Origin: Actinomycetota bacterium
GTDB taxonomy: Bacteria; Actinomycetota; Acidimicrobiia; Acidimicrobiales; JAJPHE01
NCBI GenBank assembly: GCA_027315345.1
Contig: DAHUYE010000016.1
Span: forward strand, 20,471-84,470
Reading direction: 5' to 3'
DNA: 64,000 nt
Position 1 is the first letter of the stretch. Each line of letters begins with the position of its first letter. This document shows, piece by piece, positions 7,391 through 17,008 of this stretch. The notes under the pieces are model-generated. The model made no database searches. It was not told where the DNA came from and saw only the letters and a list, made by a program, of their open reading frames with translations. Made by a program: the position numbers and the translations under genes.

Positions 7391-8397
7391 CCTTCCTCCA
7401 GCCGGCGGTCCAGGCGCTGGCTGACCACCGCCACCGCCGCCAGGGCCTGGGGGTAGTTCATCCGGGTCGGGCCCAGGACCCCGATGGTGCCCTGGCCGTC
7501 CCCGCCGGCGCCGCCGTAGGGGGCCACCACCACCGCGCACTCGGCCAGCGGGAGCAGGCCGTGCTCATGGCCGATGGCCACCGACAGACCCCGGTCCAGG
7601 ACGTCCCGGAGCAGGGAGACCACCACGTACTGCTGTTCCAGGGCCCCCAGCACGCTGCGGACGGTGTCGACGGCGTCGAAGGCCGAGGCCATGCGGGAGG
7701 CGCCCCCCAGGAAGACCTGCTCGTGATCGGGGCCGGTGGTGTCGCTCAGGGCGTGGGTGGCCAGGCCGGCCAGGCGGTCCAGCAACTCGTCCCCGGTGGC
7801 GGGCAGCACTGGCATGTCCAGCGCCACCCGGCCCACCAGATGGGCGGAAAGGTGGGCGGACAGGGCCCCGAGCTGCTCGGGGGCGACCTCCTCGGCCAGT
7901 TCCAGGCTGTGCTTGACCACGCTGCCGTTGGACAGGACGGCCACCACCAGGGCCAGCTTGGGGGCCAGGCTGACCACCTGGACCGAACGCAGGCTGGCCG
8001 CCTCGGTGGGCGGGCTGACCACCACGGCGGCGTAGGAGGTCATCTGGGACAGCAGCCGGGAGGTGTCCTGGAGCATCTGCTCCAACTCCCCGTGGGCCTT
8101 GGCGAAGAACTCCCGGACCTGCTGGCGGGCGGCCGGGTCCAGGGGCCCGGCCTGCAGCCGATCGACGAAGAACCGGTATCCCTTGTCCGTCGGTATCCGC
8201 CCGGCCGAGGTGTGGGGCTGGACCAGGAAGCCTTCCTTCTCCAGGGCGGCCAGCTCGTTGCGGACGGTGGCCGAGGACACGGGCACGTCCGGGCGGCCGG
8301 CCACGTGGCCGGAGCCGACCGGCTGGGCCGTTTCGATGTACTCCTCGACGACGGCCCTCAGGATGGCCGCCTTGCGATCGTCCAGCTCGGAGTCCAC
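7387..8397 (-). CDS. hrcA: heat-inducible transcription repressor HrcA
   Basis: Repressor of class I heat-shock genes, binding CIRCE. The N-terminal winged helix spans DDRKAAILRAVVEEYIETAQPVGS and SSATVRNELAALEKEGFL, then SAGRIPTDKGYRFFVD. The rest is the GAF-like dimerisation domain. I chose the GTG at 8397 (336 residues) because AAGGAGGT lies 5 bases upstream of it; the GTG at 8403 would sit on top of that Shine-Dalgarno. A CIRCE element lies just upstream, so autoregulation of hrcA-dnaJ-rsmE is expected. Confidence 0.95.
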   Translation of the reverse strand: MDSELDDRKAAILRAVVEEYIETAQPVGSGHVAGRPDVPVSSATVRNELAALEKEGFLVQPHTSAGRIPTDKGYRFFVDRLQAGPLDPAARQQVREFFAKAHGELEQMLQDTSRLLSQMTSYAAVVVSPPTEAASLRSVQVVSLAPKLALVVAVLSNGSVVKHSLELAEEVAPEQLGALSAHLSAHLVGRVALDMPVLPATGDELLDRLAGLATHALSDTTGPDHEQVFLGGASRMASAFDAVDTVRSVLGALEQQYVVVSLLRDVLDRGLSVAIGHEHGLLPLAECAVVVAPYGGAGGDGQGTIGVLGPTRMNYPQALAAVAVVSQRLDRRLEEG

Positions 8398-8422
8398 AGG
8401 CACCTCCTTCTACCGGGCCGCG

Positions 8423-8449
8423 TTGGCACTCGAGTCTACCGAGTGCCAG
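8423..8449. promoter_or_regulatory. CIRCE operator
   Basis: TTGGCACTC, a 9-base spacer, then GAGTGCCAG. The consensus is TTAGCACTC-N9-GAGTGCTAA; the arms pair perfectly over TGGCACTC/GAGTGCCA and the spacer has the right length. It lies 26 bp upstream of the hrcA start, over its likely promoter (TAGACT on the minus strand within the spacer). It may also affect the divergent hydrolase gene at 8485. Confidence 0.93.
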
Positions 8450-8484
8450 ACCGGGCCCCGTGGCCCGGGGATAGCCTGCCGCCC

Positions 8485-9156
8485 GTGCCCAACCCGGTGG
8501 TGCTGGTCCACGGCTTCGCGTCCTCCTTCCAACACGGCTGGGCCGAGGACGGCTGGCCCGATCTCCTGGCCGATGAGGGCCGGGAGGTGATCGGCCACGA
8601 CCTGCCCGGCCACGGGACCGCCGAGAAGCCCACCGACCCGGCCGCCTACGCCGGGATGGAAGCCGAAGTGATGGCCGGCTTCGCCGATCATCCCGTGGTC
8701 GACGCCGTCGGGTTCTCCCTCGGGGCCCGCATCCTTCTCACCATCGCCAGCGACCACCCCGAACGCTTCGGCCGCCTGGTGGTCATGGGGGTGGGCGCCA
8801 ACCTGTTCCGCAACGAGGCCAACGACGCCCTGGCCGACGCCGTCGAGCACGGGGCCCCGCCCGATCAGATCGGCCTGCGGGTCTTCGAAAAAATGGCCTC
8901 CGATCCCCGTAACGACCGCCGAGCCCTGGCCGCCGTGATGCGCCGGGTACCCCCGCCCCTCGACGCCGCCCGCCTGGGCCGGGTCAGCTGTCCGGTGCTG
9001 GTGATCCTGGGGGACAAGGACTTCGCCGGGCCGGCCGATCCGCTGGTGGAGGCGCTGCCGGACGTGGAGTTCGTCAGCCTGGCCGGGGTGGACCACTTCG
9101 CCACCCCCAAGGACTTCCGGGCCATCGACGCCGCCCTGCGCTTCCTCTCGGCCTGA
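8485..9156 (+). CDS. alpha/beta hydrolase
   Basis: A compact 223-residue alpha/beta hydrolase. The oxyanion strand is VVLVHGFASSF, the nucleophile elbow G-F-S-L-G (VDAVGFSLGARI), the acid is in VILGDKDF, and the His is in GVDHFATP, so the triad is complete. The cap region is short. The GTG start at 8485 has no clear Shine-Dalgarno. It is divergent from hrcA and 33 bp before a nitronate monooxygenase-like gene. The substrate cannot be told from the sequence. Confidence 0.85.
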   Translation: MPNPVVLVHGFASSFQHGWAEDGWPDLLADEGREVIGHDLPGHGTAEKPTDPAAYAGMEAEVMAGFADHPVVDAVGFSLGARILLTIASDHPERFGRLVVMGVGANLFRNEANDALADAVEHGAPPDQIGLRVFEKMASDPRNDRRALAAVMRRVPPPLDAARLGRVSCPVLVILGDKDFAGPADPLVEALPDVEFVSLAGVDHFATPKDFRAIDAALRFLSA

Positions 9157-9189
9157 GGGGCCCGGCCGGGACCGGCTAGAAAGTCGCCC

Positions 9190-10155
9190 ATGCGCACGCG
9201 ACTGACCGACGTCCTCGGAATCGAATACCCCGTGATGCTGGCCGGCATGGGCGGGGTCTCCTACTCGGCCCTGGTGACGGCGGTGTCGGAGGCGGGGGGC
9301 TTCGGCTGCCTGGGCGCCTCCACCATGGGGATGGACCAGATGGTCGCGGAGATGGCAGCGGTGCGGGCGGCCACGTCCAAGCCCTTCGGCGTCGATCTGC
9401 TCACGGCCGCCTCCCGGGACATGGGGGCCCAGGTGGAGAAGATCGTCGAGGCCGGCGCCAACGTCTTCGTGGCCGGCCTGGGCGTTCCCCGGGATGTCAT
9501 CGAGCAGTGCCACCGCTCCGGTCTGCTGGTGGCCAACATGTGCGGAAAGGTCGACCACGCCCGCCGGGCCGTCGAGGCCGGCTGTGACCTGGTCATCGCC
9601 CAGGGCACCGAGGCCGGCGGCCACACCGGGCAGGTGGCCACCATGCCCCTGGTGCCCCAGATCGTCGACGCCGTCGGGGACCGGGTCCCGGTGGTGGCGG
9701 CCGGGGGCATCTTCGACGGCCGGGGCCTGGCCGCCGCCCTGGCCCTGGGCGCCGATGGCATCTGGGTCGGCACCCGCTTCATCGCCACGCCCGAAGCCCG
9801 CTCGGTGCCGGGTTACAAGGAGGCGCTGGTCCGCACCCACGAGGACGGCACCGTCATCACCCGGGCCTACACGGGCAAGACGCTGCGGGCGGTGCGCAAC
9901 ACCTACAACACGTGGTGGGAGACCCACACCGATGAGCTGCAGCCCTTCCCCAACCAGATCGGCCGCTCCGGCGCCGACGGGGCGATGCACCTCGGCGGGG
10001 GCCCGGACGCCGAGGTCGACCCGGACAAGGAGTGCTACCCGGCCGGCCAGGGCGTGGGCGCCATCAGCGAGCTGGTCCCGGCCGCCGAACTCGTCCGCCG
10101 CTTCGTGGCCGAGGCCGAAGAAGCCCTGGACCGCATGGCCTCCGTCCGGGTCTAA
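9190..10155 (+). CDS. nitronate monooxygenase / NAD(P)H-dependent flavin oxidoreductase family
   Basis: A 321-residue FMN-dependent TIM barrel of the 2-nitropropane dioxygenase family. Visible motifs are [15 protein letters not shown] at the N-terminus, [11 protein letters not shown] (flavin and active-site His), and [30 protein letters not shown] (phosphate-binding loop). Family members oxidise alkyl nitronates, while others reduce enoyl or quinone substrates, so the reaction is not fixed. It overlaps the end of lepA by 4 bp, tail to tail. Confidence 0.88.
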   Translation: MRTRLTDVLGIEYPVMLAGMGGVSYSALVTAVSEAGGFGCLGASTMGMDQMVAEMAAVRAATSKPFGVDLLTAASRDMGAQVEKIVEAGANVFVAGLGVPRDVIEQCHRSGLLVANMCGKVDHARRAVEAGCDLVIAQGTEAGGHTGQVATMPLVPQIVDAVGDRVPVVAAGGIFDGRGLAAALALGADGIWVGTRFIATPEARSVPGYKEALVRTHEDGTVITRAYTGKTLRAVRNTYNTWWETHTDELQPFPNQIGRSGADGAMHLGGGPDAEVDPDKECYPAGQGVGAISELVPAAELVRRFVAEAEEALDRMASVRV

Positions 10156-11933
10156 TCCTCCAGGCGGAGGGCAGAGATGAAGGCTTCTTGGGGCACTTCG
10201 ACCCGGCCGATGGACTTCATCCGCTTCTTGCCTTCCTTCTGGCGCTCCAGCAACTTGCGCTTGCGGGTGATGTCACCGCCGTAGCACTTGGCCAGCACGT
10301 CCTTGCGCTTGGCCTTGACCGTCTCCCGGGCGATGATCCGCCCGGCTATGGACGCCTGGATGGGAACGTCGAAGAGCTGCCGCGGGATCAACTCGCGCAG
10401 CTTCTCGGTCATGCGCCGGCCGTAGTCGTAAGCCTTGGATTTGTGCATGACGGTGGAGAAGGCGTCCACCGGCACGCCGTTGAGCACGACGTCGATCTTG
10501 ACCAGATCGGAGGCCTCGTAGCCGGCCGGCTCGTAGTCGAGGCTGGCGTAACCCTTGGTCCGGCTCTTGAGCTGGTCGAAGAAGTCGACCACCACCTCGG
10601 CCAGGGGGATGCGGTAGATGAGCTCGATGCGCTCGGGGGAGAGGTATTCCATCTTCACCATGTCGCCCCGCCGTGACTGGCACAGTTCCATCACCGTGCC
10701 GGTGTACTCGGAGGGCAGCAGCACGGTGGCGTTGAGGAAGGGCTCTTCGATGGCCGAGAGCAGATTGGGGGCGGGCAGGTCGGACGGGTTGTCCACCTCG
10801 ACTACTTCGCCGTTCACCAGCGTGGCCCGGTAGGCCACCGAGGGAGCGGTGGCGATCAGGCTCAGATCGAACTCGCGCTCCAGGCGCTCCCGCACGATTT
10901 CCATGTGCAGCAGGCCGAGGAACCCGCAGCGGAAGCCGAAACCGAGAGCCCCGGACGTCTCCGGCTCGTAGGTGAAGCTGGAGTCGTTGAGCCGGAGCTT
11001 CTCCAGTGAGTCGCGCAGGTCGGAGTACTCGTCCCCGTCCACGGGATACAGCCCGCAGAAGACCATGGGCTTGGGATCCATGTACCCCGGCAGCGGTTCG
11101 GCCACCGGATGAGCCGCCAAAGTTACCGTCTCCCCCGATCGGGCCTCCCCCACATCCTTGATGCCGGCAATGAGGTAACCCACCTCCCCCGGGCCCAGGC
11201 TGATCACGGGCCGGGGCACCGGGGTGCGCACCCCGATCTCTTCCACGTCGTGGGTGGCGCCGGTCTGCATGAACCGCAGCCGGGCCCCGGTCTTGAGGGT
11301 GCCCTCCATGACGCGGAGCGAGCTGACCACGCCCCGGTACTGGTCGTAATAGGAGTCGAAGATGAGGGCGGCCAGATCGGCATCCGGGTCACCGCCGGGA
11401 GGCGGGATGCGCTCGACCACCGCATCGAGCAGTTCGGCCACGCCCTCCCCGGTCTTGGCCGAGATGTGCAGGATGTCGGAGGCGGCCAGGCCGAGGACGT
11501 TCTCGATCTCCTTGGCGTGGCGCTCGGGCTCGGCGGCGGGCAGGTCGATCTTGTTGAGGGCGGCCACGATCTCCAGATCGTTCTCCAGGGCCAGGTAGCA
11601 GTTGGCCAGGGTCTGGGCCTCGATGCCCTGGGAAGCGTCCACCAGGAGGATGACGCCCTCGCAGGCGGCCAGGCTGCGGCTGACCTCGTAGCCGAAGTCG
11701 ACATGTCCCGGGGTGTCGATCAGATGCAGCACGTGGTCGCGCCAGTGGACCCTCACGTTCTGGGCCTTGATGGTGATGCCCCGCTCCCGCTCGATGTCCA
11801 TGGAGTCGAGGTACTGCGCCCGCATATCCCGGGGGTCGACGGCCCCGGTCAGCTCCAGGATGCGGTCGGACAGGGTCGACTTACCGTGATCGATGTGGGC
11901 GATGATGGACAGGTTGCGGATGTGGGAGGGCAC
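10152..11933 (-). CDS. lepA: elongation factor 4 (back-translocating GTPase LepA)
   Basis: A 593-residue translational GTPase. It has the G1 motif [10 protein letters not shown], switch region [17 protein letters not shown] (G3) and NKIDLP (G4). The LepA-specific C-terminal part ends with [22 protein letters not shown]4 remodels stalled or mistranslocated ribosomes and helps ribosome assembly. It follows the 2-hydroxyacid dehydrogenase gene by 18 bp on the same strand. Confidence 0.97.
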   Translation of the reverse strand: MPSHIRNLSIIAHIDHGKSTLSDRILELTGAVDPRDMRAQYLDSMDIERERGITIKAQNVRVHWRDHVLHLIDTPGHVDFGYEVSRSLAACEGVILLVDASQGIEAQTLANCYLALENDLEIVAALNKIDLPAAEPERHAKEIENVLGLAASDILHISAKTGEGVAELLDAVVERIPPPGGDPDADLAALIFDSYYDQYRGVVSSLRVMEGTLKTGARLRFMQTGATHDVEEIGVRTPVPRPVISLGPGEVGYLIAGIKDVGEARSGETVTLAAHPVAEPLPGYMDPKPMVFCGLYPVDGDEYSDLRDSLEKLRLNDSSFTYEPETSGALGFGFRCGFLGLLHMEIVRERLEREFDLSLIATAPSVAYRATLVNGEVVEVDNPSDLPAPNLLSAIEEPFLNATVLLPSEYTGTVMELCQSRRGDMVKMEYLSPERIELIYRIPLAEVVVDFFDQLKSRTKGYASLDYEPAGYEASDLVKIDVVLNGVPVDAFSTVMHKSKAYDYGRRMTEKLRELIPRQLFDVPIQASIAGRIIARETVKAKRKDVLAKCYGGDITRKRKLLERQKEGKKRMKSIGRVEVPQEAFISALRLED

Positions 11934-11951
11934 GGGTCTGGGGCAGCCGGC

Positions 11952-12869
11952 TCAGTAGCCCAGGTCGGGGTCGATGAGCCCGATCAGCTCCTCGCCCCTC
12001 CCGAAGCGGCCCACGTTCTGGCGGATGCGCTCCGACAGGGGCGCGGCGGCCATGGCCGGAGTGTTGGCGGAATGCGGGGTGATGATGCAGTTGGGCAGGG
12101 TCCAGAGCGGGTGCCCGTCCGGCAGCGGCTCGGGGTCGGTGACGTCGAGAGCGGCCCCGCCGATGGCCACTCGGGTCAGAGCGTCGACCAGGTCATCGGT
12201 GCGGATGTGGCGGCCCCGGGCCACGTTGACCAACCAGGCCTCCGGGCGCATGGCGCCCAGTTGGGCGGCGCCGATCAGACCTTCCGTCTCGGGGGTGAGG
12301 GCCAGAGCCAGCACCACCAGGTCGGCCATCCCGATGGCGTCGAGCAGGTGCTCGGGGGTCAGGGTCCGATCCGCCCCGGGCAGGGCGTCACGGCTGCGCC
12401 TGACCACCACGTTCCGGGTGCCGAAGGGTCCGAGCAGGCGCAACAGGGACTCGGTGATGCCGCCCCCGCCCACGATGCAGACGTCCCGGCCGTGCAGGAC
12501 CCGGCCGGTGGGCCGGGCCCAGCTGGTGGCCCGGGCCGACCCCCCGATGTGGCGCATACCGGCCAGGGCCAGGGCCAGGGCGTGTTCGGCCACGGCGTCG
12601 GCGTAGACGCCTTTGGCGCAGGTCCAGGTCCGGCCGTCGCTGAACCGGCCCGTCCCCGCGAAGCCCTCCACCCCGGCCAGGGGCAGCTGCACCCAGCGGA
12701 TGTCCGGCCCCGCCTCCAGGGCCTCGCTCAGGCCCTCATCGCTCCAGGCCGCCATCCAGACCAGGGCTTCCGCCTCGGCCGGCTCGACCAGGGTGCCCCC
12801 TGCCGAGAGCACCGCCTCTTCCACCCAGTCCACCCCGCGCGGGACCACGGCTATGCGGGGGGAGGGCAC
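11952..12869 (-). CDS. D-isomer-specific 2-hydroxyacid dehydrogenase family protein
   Basis: 305 residues with the NAD-binding Rossmann core and a catalytic set matching the family: R218 in VNVARG, E247 in DPEPLP, H266 in TPHSAN. The dinucleotide loop reads CIVGGGGITE rather than the commoner GxGxxG with an Ile-Gly pair. Family members reduce 2-keto acids such as glyoxylate or hydroxypyruvate. It lies 18 bp upstream of lepA on the minus strand and is divergent from rpsT. Confidence 0.85.
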   Translation of the reverse strand: MPSPRIAVVPRGVDWVEEAVLSAGGTLVEPAEAEALVWMAAWSDEGLSEALEAGPDIRWVQLPLAGVEGFAGTGRFSDGRTWTCAKGVYADAVAEHALALALAGMRHIGGSARATSWARPTGRVLHGRDVCIVGGGGITESLLRLLGPFGTRNVVVRRSRDALPGADRTLTPEHLLDAIGMADLVVLALALTPETEGLIGAAQLGAMRPEAWLVNVARGRHIRTDDLVDALTRVAIGGAALDVTDPEPLPDGHPLWTLPNCIITPHSANTPAMAAAPLSERIRQNVGRFGRGEELIGLIDPDLGY

Positions 12870-12981
12870 CCCTCCAGCCTACGGGCTGGATATGGCCGTC
12901 AACTGCTAGCATCTGCGGGTTCCCGGATGGCCCCAAGGCCCCGGTGACACCCTTCTCTTCGTAAGCGAGCGCCGGACAGTC

Positions 12982-13254
12982 ATGGCCAACATCAAGAGTC
13001 AGATCAAGCGGAACCGTCAGAACGAGCGGCTGCGCGAGCGGAACAAGGCCGTTCGCTCCGAGCTCAAGACCCGGGTCAAGAACGCTGTGCGGTCGGCCGA
13101 GGACGGGGCGGACAACACCACCGAGTCGCTTCGCCTGGCCATCAAGCGCCTGGACAAGGCGGCGGCCAAAGGCATCATCCATAAGAACCAGGCTGCCAAC
13201 CGGAAGTCCGCCCTGGTCCGCCGCATCACCGGCCTCCAGCAGACCTCCTCCTAG
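12982..13254 (+). CDS. rpsT: 30S ribosomal protein S20
   Basis: A 90-residue basic helical protein of the 30S body: [20 protein letters not shown], then [15 protein letters not shown] and [20 protein letters not shown]. Its last 29 bp overlap the end of holA on the other strand. A TAGCAT hexamer at 12907 could be a -10 box, but I see no convincing -35. Confidence 0.97.
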   Translation: MANIKSQIKRNRQNERLRERNKAVRSELKTRVKNAVRSAEDGADNTTESLRLAIKRLDKAAAKGIIHKNQAANRKSALVRRITGLQQTSS

Positions 13255-14239
13255 CCCCCCCGGGCTGGCTGCGGCGCGGCCCCAGGCGGGCCAGGCGGCC
13301 TACCAGCACCTCCAGCACCGCCTCCCCGGGCACGGCCGTCCGGCCCCGCAGGTCGATGTCGGCTTCGTAGATGAGGCCCATGGCCCTGGCGATGACGGCA
13401 TGGCCCAGCCGGCCGGCCTGGGTGCGGGCCTTGGAGGCGGGAAAGGTGCTGCGCAGGCCCAGCAGGCTGGCCGCCTCGGCGTCGCTGGTGACCCCGGCCC
13501 CGTCCAACCTGGCCATGGCCGAGAAGTGCCGGTGCAGAGTCGCCAGCACCACCAGGGGGTGCCGGGCCCCCGAACCCATGAGCCGGTGCAGGGCCACCAG
13601 GGCGGCGCCGGCATCGCCCCGGTCGATGGCGTCGGTCAGCTCCCAGGGCGCCGTCGAACCGGCCTCGCCCAGGAACGGCTCCAGCTCGGTCACCCCCACT
13701 CTGGCCCCGGGCCCGTAGGCGGCGCTGACGGCGCCGACTATCCCGGCCAGCCGGCCCAGGTCCTCCCCGAGGTGTTCCCCCAGGGCCGCCCCGGCGGCGG
13801 CGTCGAAGTTGACCGGGGCCTCTCGCAGCCGGGCCACCAGCCACTGGGTCCGGCCCTTGCCCGACGGCGTGGCGGCGTCGACCACGTGGCCAACCTGGCG
13901 CACGGCGGTCAGGAGGCGGGCCGGGACGGCCCCGGTGGCGGCCAGGACCAGACTGGTGGTTTCGCTGGGCGAGTCCAGATAGGCGACCAGGCGGTCCACG
14001 TCGGCCGCCGGCAGCCGGCCCAGGTCCCGGATGAGGACGGTGCGCCGGTCGGCCAGGAACGGCGGGGTCAGGCAGGCATCGATGACGGCGCCGATGTCGG
14101 GCTCATCGGAGGAGAGATCCTCGAGGCCCAGGCCGCTCGGGTCCGTGGCGGTGACCTCGGCCAGCAGCCCGGACAGCGACTGGGACACCAGGGCCGGGTC
14201 GTCCCCCTTGACCAGGTACACGGGCAGCGGCGCCGTCAC
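13226..14239 (-). CDS. holA: DNA polymerase III subunit delta
   Basis: Clamp-loader subunit, 337 residues from the GTG at 14239, which overlaps the upstream FolP2-like stop by 4 bp (GTGA). It has [17 protein letters not shown] at the start, the [11 protein letters not shown] segment of the degenerate AAA+ fold, and a C-terminal helical domain with [23 protein letters not shown] and [10 protein letters not shown]. The C-terminal residues, rich in Arg and Gly, are encoded antisense to rpsT codons. Upstream codons in the frame are shadow of the FolP2-like gene. Confidence 0.9.
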   Translation of the reverse strand: MTAPLPVYLVKGDDPALVSQSLSGLLAEVTATDPSGLGLEDLSSDEPDIGAVIDACLTPPFLADRRTVLIRDLGRLPAADVDRLVAYLDSPSETTSLVLAATGAVPARLLTAVRQVGHVVDAATPSGKGRTQWLVARLREAPVNFDAAAGAALGEHLGEDLGRLAGIVGAVSAAYGPGARVGVTELEPFLGEAGSTAPWELTDAIDRGDAGAALVALHRLMGSGARHPLVVLATLHRHFSAMARLDGAGVTSDAEAASLLGLRSTFPASKARTQAGRLGHAVIARAMGLIYEADIDLRGRTAVPGEAVLEVLVGRLARLGPRRSQPGGARRRSAGGR

Positions 14240-15129
14240 CGGCCTGCCGCCCCCCGGCCCACCGGCGGCGCCGCCACGGGGCCGGCCGCCGCCTCCAGCA
14301 CCGCCGCCAGCGTGTCGCGGACCCGGCGCACCCCCTTGACGTCGTGGACCCGCAGCACCCTCGCCCCCCGGGCGATGCCCAGGGCGCACGCCGCCAGGGT
14401 GGCCTCCCGCCGCTCCCCCACCTCCAGGTCGAGCAGCCGGCCCAGAAAGGTCTTGTTGGACGCCGACAGCAGCAGCGGGAAGCCGAGCCCGGCCAGGCGG
14501 TCCGAGGCCCGCAGCAGCACCAGCGACTGCGGCCACGTCTTGCCCAGATCCAGGCCGGCATCGACCACGATCCGCTCGGAGGGAATGCCGGCGGCGGCGG
14601 CCCGGGCCGCCATGTCCTCCAGGGCGGCGGCCACGTCCTCCACCACGTCGGCGTAGACCGGCTCGGGGTCCGGGATGCGCGGCCCCAGGCGGATGTGGGT
14701 GGCCACCACCGCCGCCCCGGCCTCGGCGGCGGCCGGCAGGTAGTCAGGGTCGGAGAAGCCGCTGATGTCGTTGCCCATCACCGCCCCCGCCCCGTAGGCC
14801 AGCCGGGCCACCCGGGCGTTCCACGTATCCACCGACACCGGCACCTCGAAGCGCTCGACCAGGGCCTCCACCGCCGGCACCACCCGCTCGATCTCCTCCT
14901 CCAGTCCGACCTCGGGACCGGGACCGGCCTTGACCCCGCCCACGTCGAGGATGTCGGCCCCGTCCGCCACCAAACCGGCCGCCCGGTCGAGCATGGCCCC
15001 GAGGGAGAAGTGGGATCCTCGGTCGTAGAAGGAGTCGGGGGTCCGGTTGAGAATGCCCATGACCAGGGCCCGGCTGCGCAGGTCATAACCGCGCCCGCCC
15101 AGTTCGAGGCCAGTCCCCGCCGCCGCCAC
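14236..15129 (-). CDS. folP2: dihydropteroate synthase paralogue (FolP2-like)
   Basis: A 297-residue TIM-barrel pterin-binding protein. The opening VMGILNRTPDSFYDRGSHFS matches DHPS, but the DHPS loop that normally reads DIGGESTRPG is DVGGVKAGPGPEV (62-74), as in mycobacterial FolP2. The Mycobacterium leprae FolP2 is reported to lack DHPS activity. The late motifs LLSASNKTFLG and RVHDVKGVRRV also follow FolP2. So the gene may not make dihydropteroate; a true folP may lie elsewhere. It sits between the YbbN-like gene (8 bp) and holA. Confidence 0.8.
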   Translation of the reverse strand: MAAAGTGLELGGRGYDLRSRALVMGILNRTPDSFYDRGSHFSLGAMLDRAAGLVADGADILDVGGVKAGPGPEVGLEEEIERVVPAVEALVERFEVPVSVDTWNARVARLAYGAGAVMGNDISGFSDPDYLPAAAEAGAAVVATHIRLGPRIPDPEPVYADVVEDVAAALEDMAARAAAAGIPSERIVVDAGLDLGKTWPQSLVLLRASDRLAGLGFPLLLSASNKTFLGRLLDLEVGERREATLAACALGIARGARVLRVHDVKGVRRVRDTLAAVLEAAAGPVAAPPVGRGAAGR

Positions 15130-15137
15130 CGGGCGGC

Positions 15138-15851
15138 TCAGAACAGGCGCGCCGTCAGGGCCCGGCGATAGGTGGCGGTGCGGGGATCGTCCGGCCCCAT
15201 CGTCTCCAGCAGATCGACGAACTCCTGCCTCGCCTCGTCATCCCCCTTCACCCGATCGAGCAGGGCGTCCAGGCGGGCTTCCATGCCGTCCTCGGCGGCC
15301 CGGGCCACCGGAGCCTGACCCCCGAGCCGGGCCAGGGCGGCTATGCGGCGGGTGTCGGCATCCTCGGGGATGCGGGCCAGCAGGGCGAGGGTCTCCTCCT
15401 CCTCTCCCCGCTCGGCCAGGATCTCGGCCAGGCCGACCACGGCGGCCCGGTGGTCGTGTTGAAGCTCCAGGGCACGGCGCAGGGAGGCTTCGTCCCCGGC
15501 CTGGGCCAGGAGGTCGGCCTCGGTGGGCTGGGGCGCGAGCTTGGACACCCAGTCCCGCACCGCCGCCTCGGGCAGGGCCCCTATGAAGGAGTCCACCACC
15601 TGGCGGCCCTTGATGGCATAGACGGCCGGGATGGACTGGACCCGGAAGGCCTGGCCGATGCCCGGGTTCTCGTCCACGTTCACCTTGGCCAGCTCCACGG
15701 CGCCGTCCGTGGCGCCGACCACCCGCTCCAGGATGGGGCCGAGGGTCTTGCACGGGCCGCACCAGGGGGCCCACAGGTCCACCACCACCGGGACGGAATC
15801 CGAGCGGGCCAGGACATCGGCCTCGAAAGTGGCGTCGGTTACGTCGATCAT
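15138..15851 (-). CDS. thioredoxin-TPR fusion (YbbN/CnoX-like)
   Basis: 237 residues. Residues 1-110 are a thioredoxin fold with active site W30-C31-G-P-C34, the cis-Pro region VQSIPAVYAIKGRQV, and no signal peptide. Residues about 112-237 are helical and TPR-like, as in E. coli YbbN (CnoX), a chaperone-linked redox protein. The redox-active CGPC is kept here; in E. coli YbbN the site is SXXC. It stands 8 bp upstream of the FolP2-like gene. Confidence 0.88.
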   Translation of the reverse strand: MIDVTDATFEADVLARSDSVPVVVDLWAPWCGPCKTLGPILERVVGATDGAVELAKVNVDENPGIGQAFRVQSIPAVYAIKGRQVVDSFIGALPEAAVRDWVSKLAPQPTEADLLAQAGDEASLRRALELQHDHRAAVVGLAEILAERGEEEETLALLARIPEDADTRRIAALARLGGQAPVARAAEDGMEARLDALLDRVKGDDEARQEFVDLLETMGPDDPRTATYRRALTARLF

Positions 15852-15940
15852 CGACTTCGACGTTACCTGCCCCGGACCGGGCCGGACCGGGCCGGGCCCG
15901 TCCGGGGCCGGCGCCGTGGAGGACCGGTAGGTTTCTTTCC

Positions 15941-16999
15941 GTGAGTGGAACCGGGGGCGAACAGCAGGAGCCGGAGGGCATCGACGTAGCCAGGGTGACG
16001 GCCTGGCTGGAGGCCAACATCCCCGGGGCGGTGGGGCCGTTCCGGTTCGACCTCATAGCCGGGGGCCGCTCCAACCTGACCTTCAAGGTGACCGGGGCCG
16101 ACGGCACCGCCTACGTGCTGCGCCGGCCCCCGGTCAGCCACGTGCTGCCCACCGCCCATGACATGGCACGGGAGCACCGCATCATCTCCGCCCTGGGTCC
16201 CACCTCGGTGCCGGTGGCACCGGCTCTCGGTTTCTGCGGGGACGGGTCCGTCAACGGCCGGCCCTTCTATGTCATGGGCTACGTCGAGGGTCACATCCTG
16301 CGCGACCCGGCCCGAGTGGAGGCGGCGCTGGACAAGGAGGGACGTCGATTGGCCAGTGAGCAGATGGTCGACGTGCTGGCCGACATTCACGCCGTGGACG
16401 TCGACGCCGTCGGCCTGGGGGAGCTGGGCCGGCGGGACGGCTACATCGAACGCCAGCTCAAGCGGTGGTACGGCCAGTTCCGCCAGTCGGTGGAGGGCCG
16501 GGAGCGCCAGGTGCCGGCCGTGGACGAGGTCCACGAGTTCCTCTCCGCCCGCATCCCGGACCAGGGCCCGGCCGCCATCGTGCATGGTGACTACCGGCTG
16601 GACAACACCATGCTCGGGGACGACGGCGCCATCCGGGCCGTTCTCGATTGGGAGATCTGCACCCTGGGAGATCCCATGGCCGACCTCGGCCTGCTCATGG
16701 TCTATTGGGCCGAGGCGGGCGACAGTCAGAGCGCCCTGGGCGTGTCCCCCACCGCCCTGCCCGGCTTCCTGACCCGGGCCGAGCTGTCGGCCCGCTACGC
16801 CGCCCGCACCGGCCGGGACATATCCGCCCTGCCCTTCTACATCGCCTTCGGGTATTGGAAGCTGGCCTGCATCCTGGAGGGCGTCTTCGCCCGTTACGAG
16901 GGTGGCGCCATGGGTGGGGACCGGGAGGGCATCGAGGGCTTCGGGGCCCAGATCGCCAACCTGGCCGAGGCCGCCCGCCGGGCCGCCGCCGAGCTCTGA
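15941..16999 (+). CDS. phosphotransferase family (APH-fold) protein
   Basis: A 352-residue kinase-fold protein of the aminoglycoside phosphotransferase superfamily, near the ACAD10/11-like members often found with acyl-CoA dehydrogenases. It has a Gly-rich start IAGGRSNLTFKV, the lysine-equivalent strand AYVLRRPP, the catalytic loop IVHGDYRLDN and the metal motif VLDWEICTLGDPMADL. It starts with GTG at 15941 (VSGTGGEQ). It is followed 9 bp later by the PAC2 gene. It is unlikely to be a resistance gene given this class and context; the substrate is unknown. Confidence 0.87.
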   Translation: MSGTGGEQQEPEGIDVARVTAWLEANIPGAVGPFRFDLIAGGRSNLTFKVTGADGTAYVLRRPPVSHVLPTAHDMAREHRIISALGPTSVPVAPALGFCGDGSVNGRPFYVMGYVEGHILRDPARVEAALDKEGRRLASEQMVDVLADIHAVDVDAVGLGELGRRDGYIERQLKRWYGQFRQSVEGRERQVPAVDEVHEFLSARIPDQGPAAIVHGDYRLDNTMLGDDGAIRAVLDWEICTLGDPMADLGLLMVYWAEAGDSQSALGVSPTALPGFLTRAELSARYAARTGRDISALPFYIAFGYWKLACILEGVFARYEGGAMGGDREGIEGFGAQIANLAEAARRAAAEL

Positions 17000-17008
17000 G
17001 CCGGCGCC

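Noticed and set aside
15941..16999. Aminoglycoside resistance gene
   Set aside because: The APH fold is shared by many metabolic kinases; operon with PAC2 and the HGDYRLDN form fit the housekeeping subgroup.
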